The notes under the pieces were generated by a model. It was not told where the DNA came from. It saw only the letters and a program-made list of their open reading frames with translations, and did not search any database. A stretch of 64,000 nucleotides of DNA, from contig CAXNKG010000003.1 in the NCBI GenBank assembly GCA_964202965.1, positions 1 to 64,000 of the forward strand, in the 5' to 3' direction. Made by a program: the position numbers and the translations under genes. Below are positions 45,239 through 54,221 of the stretch, piece by piece. The first letter of the stretch is position 1. Every line of letters starts with the position of its first letter. Source of the DNA: CAXNKG01 sp964202965 (lineage in GTDB: Bacteria > Acidobacteriota > Vicinamibacteria > Vicinamibacterales > UBA2999).

Positions 45239-48118
45239 CTACTCAAGCGGTGGGCAGGAACAGAACAGATTCCGATCGCCGTAGGGATTGTCGATCCGCC
45301 CGACCGACGGCCAGAACTTCCTCTCCCGGACAAACGGCAACGGAAAGGCCGCCTCCTCACGCGAATACCGGTGAGGCCACTCGGACGCGGAGACCGCTTC
45401 CGCGGTGTGCGGAGCGTTCTTGAGCGGGTTGTCCACCCTGTCCGCACGGCCAGACACGACGTCTTCGATTTCCTTGCGGATCTGAATCATCGCGTCGCAG
45501 AACCGGTCGAGCTCCGCCTTGTCCTCGCTCTCGGTCGGTTCGACCATCAGCGTCCCGGCCACCGGGAACGACACCGTGGGCGCGTGAAAACCGTAATCCA
45601 TCAGGCGCTTCGCGACGTCCATCTCCTCCACGCCTGCCGCCTTGAACTGGCGCAGGTCGAAGATCAGCTCGTGGGCGACGCGGCCAGTGTCGCGCGCGTA
45701 CAGCACCGGGTAATGTGTCTCGAGCCGCGCCTTCACGTAGTTCGCGTTCAGGATCGCGTAGCGTGTGGCGTTTGTCACGCCGTCGGCGCCGAGCATCCGG
45801 ATGTAGCCATAGGAGATCAGCAGGATGCTCGCGCTGCCCCACGGCGCCGCCGAGATCGCATGGATAGCACGCTCGCCGCCGGTCGCGACGACGGGATGGC
45901 CTGGCAGATACGGCGCCAGGTGCTTCCCTACCCCAATCGGGCCCATGCCCGGACCGCCGCCGCCGTGAGGGATCGCGAAGGTCTTGTGCAGGTTCAAGTG
46001 GCAGACGTCGGCGCCGATCGACGCCGGACTCGTGAGTCCGACCTGCGCGTTCATGTTGGCGCCGTCCATGTACACCTGGCCACCCTGCTCATGCACGATG
46101 TCGCAGATCGCGCGAATCTCGTCCTCGAAGACACCGTGCGTCGAGGGGTACGTGATCATCAGGCACGCCAGCCGGTCGCGATGCTCGGCGGCCTTCTTCC
46201 GCAGATCCCCGACGTCGACGTTGCCGTTGGGCGCCGTCGCCACGACGACGACGCGCCATCCGGCCATGGCCGCCGTCGCCGGGTTCGTGCCATGCGCGGA
46301 CGCCGGAATCAGCACCACGTCCCGGCGCGTATCGCCGCGGGCGTGGTGATACGCGCGAATCACCATGAGGCCGGCGAATTCGCCCTGGGCGCCTGAATTC
46401 GGCTGGAGCGAGATGGCCGCGAAGCCGGTGATCGCACAGAGCGCGGACTCGAGGTCACGGAAGATCTCGGCGTATCCCTGTGCCTGATCGACAGGTGCGA
46501 AGGGGTGCAGGCGGCCGAAGTGCTCCCAGGTGACAGGCAGCATCTCGGTGGCCGCGTTGAGCTTCATCGTGCACGACCCAAGCGGGATCATCGAGGTATC
46601 GAGGCCGATGTCCTTCCGCTCGAGGCCGCGGATATAGCGCATCATCTCGGTTTCGGACTTGTGGGTGTTGAACACCGGATGTGTCAGGAACGCGGAGGCG
46701 CGTTTCAGCCCTGACGGATATCGCGCGTCAGGAATCCGGTCGAGCCGCACATCGGGAGCCCGCTTTCCAAGCGCCTTTGCAAACACCCCAACCACGTCCC
46801 GAATGTCCTCGGTCGAGACTGTTTCATTGAGCGAGACGCCAATCGTCCGCCCGTCCGGATACCGGAAGTTGATGCCGGCGGCGAGTGCGGCCTCACGAAC
46901 GGCCCCGGCGTCCGGGACGTCGGCGAGGACGGTGTCGAAGTAGTGCGCGTGCCGCTGCGTGAGTCCGAGCGCCTTCAACTGCGCTTCGAGAAGCGCGGCC
47001 AGCGCATGGACGCGGGTGGCGATCGCCCGGAGGCCGTCCGGTCCGTGATACACGGCGTACATCGCCGCCATGTTCGCCAGCAGCGCCTGCGCCGTGCAGA
47101 TATTGGAGGTCGCCTTCTCGCGGCGAATGTGCTGTTCGCGCGTGGCGAGCGCCATGCGATACGCCCGCTTGCCGTGCACATCGACCGACACCCCGATGAT
47201 GCGCCCGGGCATCTGGCGGACGAAGCTGCTGCGGGTCGCGAAGAAGGCTGCATGCGGCCCGCCGTAACCGAGCGGCACGCCAAATCGCTGGGAGTTGCCG
47301 AACACCACGTCGGCGCCCATGTCGCCAGGAGACGTCAACAGCGCGAGCGCCAGCAGATCCGTTCCGACGGCCACCAGCGCGCCCGCGGCATGCGCCCGAT
47401 CGATGATGGGGGTCAGGTCCTCGACGAGGCCGTCGGCGTCGGGGTACTGCAGCAGGACGCCGTACGGACATCGGCCGCCGCTCGGCTCGAACGACATCGT
47501 CCGGGCGGGCGCCACCTCGACGTCAATACCCAGCGGCTCTGCGCGGCCTTTGAGAAGGTCGATAATCTGCGGCAAGCACCGGTCGCTCGCCACGAACAGC
47601 GGACGCTGTCCGTCTCCCGCCTTCTGCGTCCGCACCCGATGCAGCAGCGTCATGGCCTCGGCGGCCGCGGTCGCCTCATCGAGGAGCGACGCGTTCGCCA
47701 CCTCCATTCCCGTCAAGTCGGCGACCATCGTCTGGAAATTGATGAGCGACTCGAGGCGCCCCTGGGCGATCTCCGCCTGGTACGGCGTGTAGGGGGTGTA
47801 CCAGCCTGGATTCTCCATGACCATCCGCAGGACGACGCTCGGGGTAATGGTGTCGTGATAGCCGAGACCGATATACGAACGGAACGTCCTGTTGCGCCCG
47901 GCCACGCGGGTGAGCCGCCGGAGGTACTGGTGCTCGCTCTCGGCCGGGGGCAGCACCAGCGGCGTCTTCAGCCGGATCGAGGCGGGGATCGTCTCGTCGA
48001 TGAGGGCGTCGAGCGACGCGGCGCCGATGGCGGCGAGCATCGCATCCCGTTCGTCTGGCGAGGGACCGATGTGCCGCGGCGCGAACCAGTCGTTCGCGTC
48101 GAGTGACGGATTAGCCAA
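45239..48118 (-). CDS. gcvP: Glycine dehydrogenase (decarboxylating), P protein
   Basis: GcvP decarboxylates glycine with PLP and passes the aminomethyl group to the lipoyl arm of GcvH. The 959-aa single-chain form (the alpha and beta subunits of other bacteria fused) begins MANPSLDANDWFAPRHIGPSPDERDAML. It contains YHDTITPSVVLRMVMENPGWYTPYTPYQAEIAQGRLESLINFQ, GYGGPHAAFFATR, IRGLERKDIGLDTSMIPLGSCTMKLNA, and the PLP-lysine motif CHLNLHKTFAIPHGGGGPGMGPIG, ending at AENRNLFCSCPP-like NPYGDRNLFCSCPP. Length and motifs are complete. It overlaps the gcvH stop by 8 bp, so it is cotranslated. Confidence 0.96.
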   Translation of the reverse strand: MANPSLDANDWFAPRHIGPSPDERDAMLAAIGAASLDALIDETIPASIRLKTPLVLPPAESEHQYLRRLTRVAGRNRTFRSYIGLGYHDTITPSVVLRMVMENPGWYTPYTPYQAEIAQGRLESLINFQTMVADLTGMEVANASLLDEATAAAEAMTLLHRVRTQKAGDGQRPLFVASDRCLPQIIDLLKGRAEPLGIDVEVAPARTMSFEPSGGRCPYGVLLQYPDADGLVEDLTPIIDRAHAAGALVAVGTDLLALALLTSPGDMGADVVFGNSQRFGVPLGYGGPHAAFFATRSSFVRQMPGRIIGVSVDVHGKRAYRMALATREQHIRREKATSNICTAQALLANMAAMYAVYHGPDGLRAIATRVHALAALLEAQLKALGLTQRHAHYFDTVLADVPDAGAVREAALAAGINFRYPDGRTIGVSLNETVSTEDIRDVVGVFAKALGKRAPDVRLDRIPDARYPSGLKRASAFLTHPVFNTHKSETEMMRYIRGLERKDIGLDTSMIPLGSCTMKLNAATEMLPVTWEHFGRLHPFAPVDQAQGYAEIFRDLESALCAITGFAAISLQPNSGAQGEFAGLMVIRAYHHARGDTRRDVVLIPASAHGTNPATAAMAGWRVVVVATAPNGNVDVGDLRKKAAEHRDRLACLMITYPSTHGVFEDEIRAICDIVHEQGGQVYMDGANMNAQVGLTSPASIGADVCHLNLHKTFAIPHGGGGPGMGPIGVGKHLAPYLPGHPVVATGGERAIHAISAAPWGSASILLISYGYIRMLGADGVTNATRYAILNANYVKARLETHYPVLYARDTGRVAHELIFDLRQFKAAGVEEMDVAKRLMDYGFHAPTVSFPVAGTLMVEPTESEDKAELDRFCDAMIQIRKEIEDVVSGRADRVDNPLKNAPHTAEAVSASEWPHRYSREEAAFPLPFVRERKFWPSVGRIDNPYGDRNLFCSCPPLE

Positions 48119-48485
48119 GGAGCTCCTGATACTGCTTGCTGTCGAGGAGCGCGCCCCCCTCGCCTGGATTCGACACCTTCACCTTGATCATCCAGGTGTC
48201 ATGCGGGGCCGTGTTGACGACCTCCGGGTGCGCCTTGACGTGCTCGTTCACCTCGACCACCTCACCGGTAATCGGCGCGAACAGCTCGGAGGCCGCTTTG
48301 ACCGACTCGATATTGCCGAACGACTGCCCGGCCGTGACCGTCGTGCCTGCGTCGGGCAGTTCGACGTAGACCACGTCGCCGAGCTGCTGCTGCGCAAAGT
48401 CCGTGATGCCTATCTCGGCCGTGTCGCCGGAGAGACGAATCCACTCGTGATCGTTCGTGTACTTGCGGTCGTCCGGATACGCCAC
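48111..48485 (-). CDS. gcvH: Glycine cleavage system H protein
   Basis: GcvH carries the lipoyl group that shuttles the aminomethyl intermediate between GcvP, GcvT and the L protein. The GTG at 48485, one base after the gcvT stop and preceded by GAGGG, gives 124 aa (VAYPDDRKYTNDHEWIRLSGD). The lipoylation lysine is in IESVKAASELFAPITGEVVEVNE, and the downstream segments NTAPHDTWMIKVKV and LLDSKQYQELLG are typical. An in-frame upstream extension to 48551 lies within gcvT and is rejected. Confidence 0.95.
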   Translation of the reverse strand: MAYPDDRKYTNDHEWIRLSGDTAEIGITDFAQQQLGDVVYVELPDAGTTVTAGQSFGNIESVKAASELFAPITGEVVEVNEHVKAHPEVVNTAPHDTWMIKVKVSNPGEGGALLDSKQYQELLG

Positions 48486-48486
48486 G

Positions 48487-49590
48487 TCACCCTCGCTTAT
48501 AAAACGGCATCGGCACCACGCGCGCCTTGAGCGCGCGGCCGCGCACGTCAATCTCGATTTCGCTGCCCGCCTTCGACACGTGTGTCGGCACGTACGCCAT
48601 GCCGATCGCCTTCTTCAGGAACGGCGTCTGCGTGCCGCTCGTGACCACGCCAACCGGCCGTCCGTCGCGGACGACCTGATGCCCGTGCCGCGCGATGCCG
48701 CGGTCGATCATCTCGAATCCCACGAGCTTCTTCGTGACGCCGGCATCCTTCTGCTTCTTCAGGGCCTCGCGGCCGATGAACTGTTCGTTTGTCCAGCCGA
48801 TCATCCAGCCGAGACCGGCCTCGAGCACGGTCGTGGATTCGTCCATGTCGTTGCCGTACAGGCGCATCGAGGCTTCCAGCCGAAGCGTGTCGCGGGCACC
48901 GAGTCCGGCGGGCACGATGTCGACCGAGCGGCCGGATTCAAGGATGGCGTCCCAGACGCGCTCGGCGACGTTCGGCGGCACGAAGATCTCGAAGCCGTCC
49001 TCGCCGGTGTAGCCGGTTCGTGAGATCGTGGCGCGCGCGCCCGCCACTTCTCCATGGGCGAACCAGTAGTACTTGATGTCGGCGAGCGGCACGCCGGTGA
49101 GCGGCTGCACGACGTCGATGGCTGCGGGGCCCTGTACGGCGATCAAGGCGTAGCGGTTGCTGGAGTCGACGACGGCCGCGTCGGAGACGGCTTTGACCTG
49201 CTCGACGATCCAGGCGTAATCCTTCCCGGCGTTCGAGGCATTCACGACGAGCATGAAATGACTGGGCGCCATGCGGTAGACGAGCATGTCGTCGAGGAAG
49301 GTGCCGTCGGGCGTCAGGAGCCCCGCGAGATGCGCCTGCCCGACCTCGAGGACGGACGGATCGCTACACGCGATGCGCTGGACCGCCCTGACGGCGTCCT
49401 TGCCGGCGATTTCAATCTCACCCATGTGGCTGACGTCGAAGACACCGGCGCACGTGCGCACGGCCATATGCTCGGCGGTGATGCCGCTGTATTCCACGGG
49501 CATGTCCCAGCCGGCAAACGGCACCATCCTGGCGTTCAGCGCGCGATGACGGGCGTTAAGCGGGGTCTTTCGGAGGTCGGCGGTGGTCAG
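48487..49590 (-). CDS. gcvT: Aminomethyltransferase (T protein), probable CTG start
   Basis: GcvT transfers the methylene group from aminomethyl-GcvH to tetrahydrofolate. The first ATG (49527) opens at MVPFAGWDMPVEYSG, but family members have about 20 residues before this. The frame upstream encodes just such sequence (TTADLRKTPLNARHRALNAR), and is open only back to a TAG at 49599. The best initiator there is CTG at 49590, with AAAGAG upstream, giving 367 aa. Motifs include CAGVFDVSHMGEIEIAGKDAV, YRMAPSHFMLVVNASN, ISRTGYTGEDGFEIFVPP, GLGARDTLRLEASMRLYGNDMDE and the C-terminal barrel. It is coupled to gcvH. Confidence 0.9.
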   Translation of the reverse strand: MTTADLRKTPLNARHRALNARMVPFAGWDMPVEYSGITAEHMAVRTCAGVFDVSHMGEIEIAGKDAVRAVQRIACSDPSVLEVGQAHLAGLLTPDGTFLDDMLVYRMAPSHFMLVVNASNAGKDYAWIVEQVKAVSDAAVVDSSNRYALIAVQGPAAIDVVQPLTGVPLADIKYYWFAHGEVAGARATISRTGYTGEDGFEIFVPPNVAERVWDAILESGRSVDIVPAGLGARDTLRLEASMRLYGNDMDESTTVLEAGLGWMIGWTNEQFIGREALKKQKDAGVTKKLVGFEMIDRGIARHGHQVVRDGRPVGVVTSGTQTPFLKKAIGMAYVPTHVSKAGSEIEIDVRGRALKARVVPMPFYKRG

Positions 49591-49624
49591 GCTCTTTGAC
49601 TATAGTTTCGGCGCGCCGCCCTAT

Positions 49625-51004
49625 TCAAGCGCGATCGGGCGTCTGAGCCGACTCCCGCGCCCACGCCGGCACGCGCTTGCCTGCGGGACGCGGCGAATGC
49701 CCATATCGAAGGTAGGCGTCCAGCGTGTGATAGCTGATGTCGAGCGTCTGGCTGGCGCGGCGCTTGTTCCGGCCGCATCGCTCGAAGACGATCCGGGCGT
49801 ACCGGCTCGCCCACGCTCGCATGGAATGCCCGGCGGCGACCGACGGTGCGAGCACCTCGCCGTAGTCACCCCGCACATGTGGCGGCAGATCGTCGGGCTC
49901 GATGCGGCGCGAGTCCGCCAGCGCGACGGCGCGCTCGACCATGCGTTCCAGCTCCCGGACGTTCCCGGGCCAGTCATACACGCGCAGTGCGTCGAGGGCC
50001 GCCTCGGACATGGACAACTCGCTCCTCGACCGGTGGCGGGCCAGGAAATGGGCGGCCAGGTCCGGAATGTCGCCGCGACGCTCGCGCAGCGCCGGCACCT
50101 GAATCTCAACGCCGCCAAGGCGATAGAACAGGTCCGCGCGGAACATCTTGCGCGAGACGAGTTCCGCGAGCGGCCGGTTGGTGGCGGCGACGATCCGGGT
50201 ATTGACCCGTCGCGTGCCGGTCGTGCCGACGCGCTCCACAGCCAGATCCTGAATCGCCCGGAGCAGCTTGGCCTGGGCCGAGAGCGACAGGTCAGATACT
50301 TCGTCGAGGAAGAGCGTGCCGCCGTCGGCGTGCTCGAACTTGCCCCGCCGCCCGCGAACCCCGGTCGCCGTCCGTTCTTCGATGCCGAAGAGTTCCGCCT
50401 CGAGCAGCGTTTCGACGAGCGCGGCACAATTCACCGGTACGAACGGCCCCTTCCGGCGCCGGCCGAGGTCGTGAATCTGCCGCGCCACGAGTTCCTTTCC
50501 GGTTCCGCTCTCGCCCTCGATCAGTACCGTGAAATCGGTCTGCGCCACCCGCGCGATCCGCTCGCGTAGCGCGGCGAGAGCGGGGCTGGAGCCGACAAGC
50601 GGCGTCGCCTGCACGGTCGCGCCTGGCGACACCGGACGGGTTCGTGCCGCTTCGAGCACGAGGCCGCCGAGCTGAGCGGCGGCGGTCAGCAGTTCGAAGT
50701 CATGGTCGTCGAGGGTTCGCCCCCGATCGAACGACGCCTCGAGCACGGCCTGCACAGTGGGATCGGCCGTCGGCACGCCGAGCACCACGGATTCGGCCGT
50801 CCGCGTCGGCGTCACGAGCCGCGCCTGGTATCGCGACGGAATCTCCCGCAGGCGGATGGTGCGGACGGCCAGCAGCCGTTGCACGTGCTGCTCGAAGATC
50901 GCGGACAGGTGCCCCTCGACATACGGCTGTGCGAGGGCGGCGCTCACGGCGGCGACCACCTCGCGAAGGTCGGTGTTCGGCTGAGGATGCATAGGCGAGG
51001 GCAT
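49625..51004 (-). CDS. AAA+ transcriptional regulator of the Fis family with a degenerate sigma-54 contact loop
   Basis: This 459-aa protein (ATG at 51004) has an N-terminal GAF-like sensory region (about 12-122), an AAA+ domain with Walker A GESGTGKE (164-171), Walker B GGTLFLDE, the R-finger region and YDWPGNVRELERMVERAV, and a C-terminal Fis-type helix-turn-helix (FERCGRNKRRASQTLDISYHTLDAYLRY). In place of the GAFTGA loop that grips sigma-54, it reads ELFGIEERTATGVRGRRGKFE (the loop at about 211-216). This suggests it may not open sigma-54 promoters in the normal way. It lies 34 bp upstream of gcvT on the same strand and may regulate, or simply be cotranscribed with, the glycine cleavage genes. 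Confidence 0.85.
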   Translation of the reverse strand: MPSPMHPQPNTDLREVVAAVSAALAQPYVEGHLSAIFEQHVQRLLAVRTIRLREIPSRYQARLVTPTRTAESVVLGVPTADPTVQAVLEASFDRGRTLDDHDFELLTAAAQLGGLVLEAARTRPVSPGATVQATPLVGSSPALAALRERIARVAQTDFTVLIEGESGTGKELVARQIHDLGRRRKGPFVPVNCAALVETLLEAELFGIEERTATGVRGRRGKFEHADGGTLFLDEVSDLSLSAQAKLLRAIQDLAVERVGTTGTRRVNTRIVAATNRPLAELVSRKMFRADLFYRLGGVEIQVPALRERRGDIPDLAAHFLARHRSRSELSMSEAALDALRVYDWPGNVRELERMVERAVALADSRRIEPDDLPPHVRGDYGEVLAPSVAAGHSMRAWASRYARIVFERCGRNKRRASQTLDISYHTLDAYLRYGHSPRPAGKRVPAWARESAQTPDRA

Positions 51005-51153
51005 AACAAGTCTGATGCCACCGGCCGTCGTTGACTGGCCGCGCGTTTGTGGCACGCCTGTCGCGCCAGACGCTCGGGCATGGGTATGGCGGGCATGACC
51101 TTCCCTTCGGCTGGGCGGCGATTGGCCCCCGGCCAGGGAATCCGCTACCCCGC

Positions 51154-51726
51154 TCAGAAGGAAGCGACCCAGCTCTTCGACGTCGCGTCGTATCGGAGGA
51201 GGCGGGTCCTTCCGGTTGAGCCGACCACGCGCAGCGCCAACTGCAACCCGTCACCGCCGCGGATGAAGATGGACCCTGGTGTCGCGGTTCCGAGCGGCGT
51301 AAACGACAGCAGGTTGGTGCTGCCGATTCGGATCGGATCATCCCCATCGGCGGCGGCGATCGTCACGTCCGGGAAGAGGGCCGACAACGCAACCGGCTGG
51401 TCCAGGGGAACATCGACGCCCGCGGTGATATCGGCATTCCGGACGCCGTTGCCGTTACCGTCCGCGAACATCTGAAATGTTGCGTCGGAGCCGGTCTCGT
51501 TGAATCGGATCGCGACGTTGGCGGAGCGGGTCACGGCATAGGTGCGCGTCATCGCCATCCGGCTGCCAAGATAGCGGGCCGCCGCGATGGTTCTGGAACG
51601 CGTGAGCGCCGCGTGTACCGCGGGCGCCGTGAACCCGGCCAGGATGGCCGCGAGGGCACCGACGAAGAGCAACTCGATGAGCGTGTAGCCGTGGGACCGC
51701 AGCAGCAGGCCGCCGCGGCCCCACAC
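51154..51726 (-). CDS. GspH-type pseudopilin
   Basis: The GTG at 51726, five bases after the comEA stop, gives a 190-aa protein beginning MWGRGGLLLRSHG followed by YTLIELLFVGALAAILAGFTAPAV, a class III prepilin signal with Glu at +5. The mature region has the GspH/FimT pattern (SRTIAAARYLGSRMAMTRTYAVTRSANVAIRF, MFADGNGNGVRNADITAGVD) and ends in a beta-rich globular domain. FimT-like minor pilins bind DNA in some competent bacteria. The open frame runs back to 52092, but that portion overlaps comEA in another frame. Confidence 0.82.
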   Translation of the reverse strand: MWGRGGLLLRSHGYTLIELLFVGALAAILAGFTAPAVHAALTRSRTIAAARYLGSRMAMTRTYAVTRSANVAIRFNETGSDATFQMFADGNGNGVRNADITAGVDVPLDQPVALSALFPDVTIAAADGDDPIRIGSTNLLSFTPLGTATPGSIFIRGGDGLQLALRVVGSTGRTRLLRYDATSKSWVASF

Positions 51727-51731
51727 GTGGA

Positions 51732-52061
51732 TTACTGCGCGGCCGCGCGATCGGCGCGCGGCGCCGTGATCGCGATGAGCGCCTTCAGCTTCAGGAAGCT
51801 CACCTCGCCGATGCCCCGGACGTTCATCAGCTCCTCGACCTTCTTGAACCCGCCGTTCTGCTGGCGGTAGTCGACGATCCGCTGCGCGACCGCCGGGCCG
51901 ATCCCCGGCAGCGTCTCGAGCTGGGCCATCGTCGCCGTATTGAGATTCACCGGCCCGGCAGCGACCGACGCCGCCGGTTTCGGCGCGGGACGGGCCTCCT
52001 GCGCCGCGAGGGTCGGAATTCCGAGAACGAGGACCAGCAGGGTCGCAACTATCATTCGCAT
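51732..52061 (-). CDS. comEA: ComEA-like secreted helix-hairpin-helix DNA-binding protein
   Basis: The start is the ATG at 52061 (MRMIVATLLVLVLGIPTLAAQ), with AGGAGG seven bases upstream, giving a 109-aa precursor with a signal peptide. The mature protein is a tandem helix-hairpin-helix domain: VNLNTATMAQLETLPGIGPAVAQRIVDYRQQNGGFKKVEELMNVRGIGEVSFLKLKALI, the classic ComEA module that binds double-stranded DNA in the periplasm during transformation. It is followed five bases later by a GspH/FimT-like pseudopilin. ComEC and the other late competence genes are not in the window. Confidence 0.85.
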   Translation of the reverse strand: MRMIVATLLVLVLGIPTLAAQEARPAPKPAASVAAGPVNLNTATMAQLETLPGIGPAVAQRIVDYRQQNGGFKKVEELMNVRGIGEVSFLKLKALIAITAPRADRAAAQ

Positions 52062-52296
52062 CGCATCTCCTCCTGTGTTGAGCGATTGGCATGTGAACGC
52101 TCCCGACGGGCCGGTGCGGGCGAGGTCAGCCGCCAGCAGCCGGTTCACCCCGCCGGGACGCACCCGCAGGTGGCAAGGACGCCGCCGCGAGGCTGGTGGC
52201 GGAGCTGGCAGCCTAACGTGCTGATGTCGCAGGGGTTGAACGAATGGAAAGGAACGGCGAAGCGCGCGCGGCGCCGCGGCGCGTGAACTGGAGTAC
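52062..52296. other. Intergenic region upstream of comEA
   Basis: This 235-bp gap separates the comEA start from the stop of the TPR lipoprotein gene. Near the comEA end it contains the AGGAGG ribosome binding site used by comEA. I saw no clear promoter, terminator or small gene in the rest. Confidence 0.35.
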
Positions 52297-53721
52297 CTAC
52301 CGCGGCGCTTTCACCTGCGCCCGAATAGCAGACGTCCGCTGAATGGCGGAGGCTCGTCGTCTTTCGGCGTCAGCAACCGAGCGTTGATGCGAGGCGATCT
52401 GCCGGGCGTTCGTCCGGGCGTCGGCTTCCGTGGCAGCCAGCTGCTCTACGGCCTTGGTCCCCGTCTCGATGGCGAGCGTGAAGCACTGCTCGGCATGCTG
52501 GAAGGCCGCAAGGCTGTCTTCCCACCGCCGCCGCTCGGCACGTGCCTCGCCAAGATAGAGCGCCGCTTCGCAGTAGCCGAAGTCGGCCGACAGCGCCGCT
52601 TCGAACTCGGTTTCCGCGAACGGCACCTGCTTCTCGCGCCACGCGATGACGCCCGACAGGAGCAGCGCGGCCGGCGATCGGAACCCGGCCTTCGAGCGGT
52701 CGACGTCAGCCCGGGCCGCCATGACGTCGTTCATCTGATACGCGTTCCACGCCCTCCAGTAGTAGGCGTCGGAGATGAACCAGCTCCCCAGCTCGATCAG
52801 GGTCGTCGCCGTCGCCATCGCTTCGGGATGACGCGCCAGTCGCGACAGGCTGACGGTTCGCCCAAGCAGCGCGTCCCGGTGGGTGGGGACCGCCGCCAGC
52901 GCCGCATCGTAGGCCTCGAGGGCGTCCTCCCACTCCTCCCGATCGTGGCGGACCGATCCGATAGCCGACGCGATCGTCGCCGATGCCGGAAACGCACGAT
53001 GAGCGGCCGCGAATCGGCGCAGCGCGTCCTCGTGGTCAGCGCGTTCGCGCTGCAGCGCGGTCCGGCCCAGCTCGAACTCGGCATCCGCAAAGTCCGGGTC
53101 CCGCTGGAGAAGGTCGGTCAGCAGCGCCGTACGGCCGCAGATCCCCACCCGGTACTGCACAAGCGCGGCATCCGGATGCAGGTCGAGCGCGGCGTCGGAG
53201 GCCACGTCACGCGCCTCGTACAGGAGCGGTCCGCAGGCCAGCGACAGGTCGAGATAGGTGCGCAGGAGGCTGCTGCCAGGGCCGGCGGCAAGGCCCCGCC
53301 GCCACTGCTCGAGGATCGGCCGCGACCGCCTCGTGGAGGCGTTCTCGATCAGCAGCGCGTCACGGTCCGCGCTGAAGGGATCGAGTGGAATGCTGAGGAC
53401 GATGCCGATGAACGCCTCCCAGCCGGCGCCTGTCACGGGCACCGCTCCCCGCGCGGCCTCGATCCAGCGGGCATGCGGAAGCCCAAGCTCCTTCGCTCTG
53501 GCAGCCAGCAGGAGCGCGGATTCAAACGCCTGTTCGCGGAGACCGGCGGCCGCCGCCTTCGCGAACGCGGACTCCAGGCATCGGAAACAGCCCCGGGAGA
53601 CGAGGCGCTCGACCTCGGCCGCCACCACCCGGGAGGTGTCGACAACGGGTGCCGGACGGGCAGCGCAGCCCCCAAGGACGCAGGCCGTCGTCAGAGCAAA
53701 CGCCGCCAGGGCGCGAGTCAC
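52297..53721 (-). CDS. TPR-repeat lipoprotein
   Basis: This 474-aa protein has a lipoprotein signal (MTRALAAFALTTACVLGGC) with acylated C19. The mature part is almost all helical and carries TPR-like repeats, clearest in FADAEFELGRTALQRERADHEDALRRFAAAHRAFP, ATIASAIGSVRHDREEWEDALEAYDAALAAVPTHRDALL, and VPFAETEFEAALSADFGYCEAALYLGEARAERRRWEDSLAAFQHAEQC. A short coiled coil closes it. TPR lipoproteins act as scaffolds or pilotins in envelope machines. Its closeness to the comEA/pseudopilin pair could indicate a link, but nothing in the sequence proves it. Confidence 0.72.
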   Translation of the reverse strand: MTRALAAFALTTACVLGGCAARPAPVVDTSRVVAAEVERLVSRGCFRCLESAFAKAAAAGLREQAFESALLLAARAKELGLPHARWIEAARGAVPVTGAGWEAFIGIVLSIPLDPFSADRDALLIENASTRRSRPILEQWRRGLAAGPGSSLLRTYLDLSLACGPLLYEARDVASDAALDLHPDAALVQYRVGICGRTALLTDLLQRDPDFADAEFELGRTALQRERADHEDALRRFAAAHRAFPASATIASAIGSVRHDREEWEDALEAYDAALAAVPTHRDALLGRTVSLSRLARHPEAMATATTLIELGSWFISDAYYWRAWNAYQMNDVMAARADVDRSKAGFRSPAALLLSGVIAWREKQVPFAETEFEAALSADFGYCEAALYLGEARAERRRWEDSLAAFQHAEQCFTLAIETGTKAVEQLAATEADARTNARQIASHQRSVADAERRRASAIQRTSAIRAQVKAPR

Positions 53722-53737
53722 TGAATCTCCCGCGAGG

Positions 53738-54217
53738 CTATTTCAGGTACTCAGCGACCTTCGCGATGCCGGCGTTGGCGCACTTCTCTTCGACCACTTG
53801 ACCGCCCATCGCGCCGCTCAGGCCGACACCGCCAATCGTGTCCTCGCCGGCCTTGATCGGCATGCCGCCGCCGAGCGCGATGACATCCATCAGCTCTCGC
53901 TGGCCCGCATTGGCGGTTTCAGTCCGCTTGGCCCATTCAGACGACGGCGCCCGGAACGTGCGCGCCGTATACGCCTTGCGGCGTGCGAGCTCGGCGTTGT
54001 GGGGACTGGCGTTGTCGCCCTCGAGCAGGACGCGCACGCGTCCCGCGCGATCGACAACCGCGATCGACGTGGTGTTGCCGCAGACCTCGAGCGCCGCCTG
54101 CGCAATCGTCAGCGCCATCTTCAGGGAGAGGTCGCGGTGGGTAATGAGCTGCGCGTGCGAGGTGTGGGGAACGCCCGCGAGAACCGCGGCCGCCAGGACC
54201 GCTACTCGAATCGACAT
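53738..54217 (-). CDS. Secreted GlcG/HbpS-like heme-binding-family protein
   Basis: This 159-aa precursor has a signal peptide (MSIRVAVLAAAVLAGVPHTSHAQ). The mature domain shows the GlcG/HbpS pattern: ITHRDLSLKMALTIAQAALEVC, TSIAVVDRAGRVRVLLEGDNASPHNAELARRKAYTARTF, IALGGGMPIKAGEDTIGGVGLSGAMGGQVVEEKCANAGI. HbpS binds heme extracellularly and others in the family have unknown roles, so heme binding is only a possibility. The 5' leader contains a GNRA-type hairpin directly before the ATG. Confidence 0.75.
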   Translation of the reverse strand: MSIRVAVLAAAVLAGVPHTSHAQLITHRDLSLKMALTIAQAALEVCGNTTSIAVVDRAGRVRVLLEGDNASPHNAELARRKAYTARTFRAPSSEWAKRTETANAGQRELMDVIALGGGMPIKAGEDTIGGVGLSGAMGGQVVEEKCANAGIAKVAEYLK

Positions 54218-54221
54218 AACA

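Noticed and set aside
49591..49624. Glycine riboswitch upstream of gcvT
   Set aside because: Only 34 bp separate the regulator stop from the gcvT start, far too short for the aptamer, and none of its conserved blocks were seen there.
51050..51065. Sigma-54-like site (TGGCACG-N4-TCGC) on the plus strand near the AAA+ regulator
   Set aside because: It has a mismatch in the -12 element and points away from the regulator toward the 3' end of a minus-strand pseudopilin gene, so no gene would be served.
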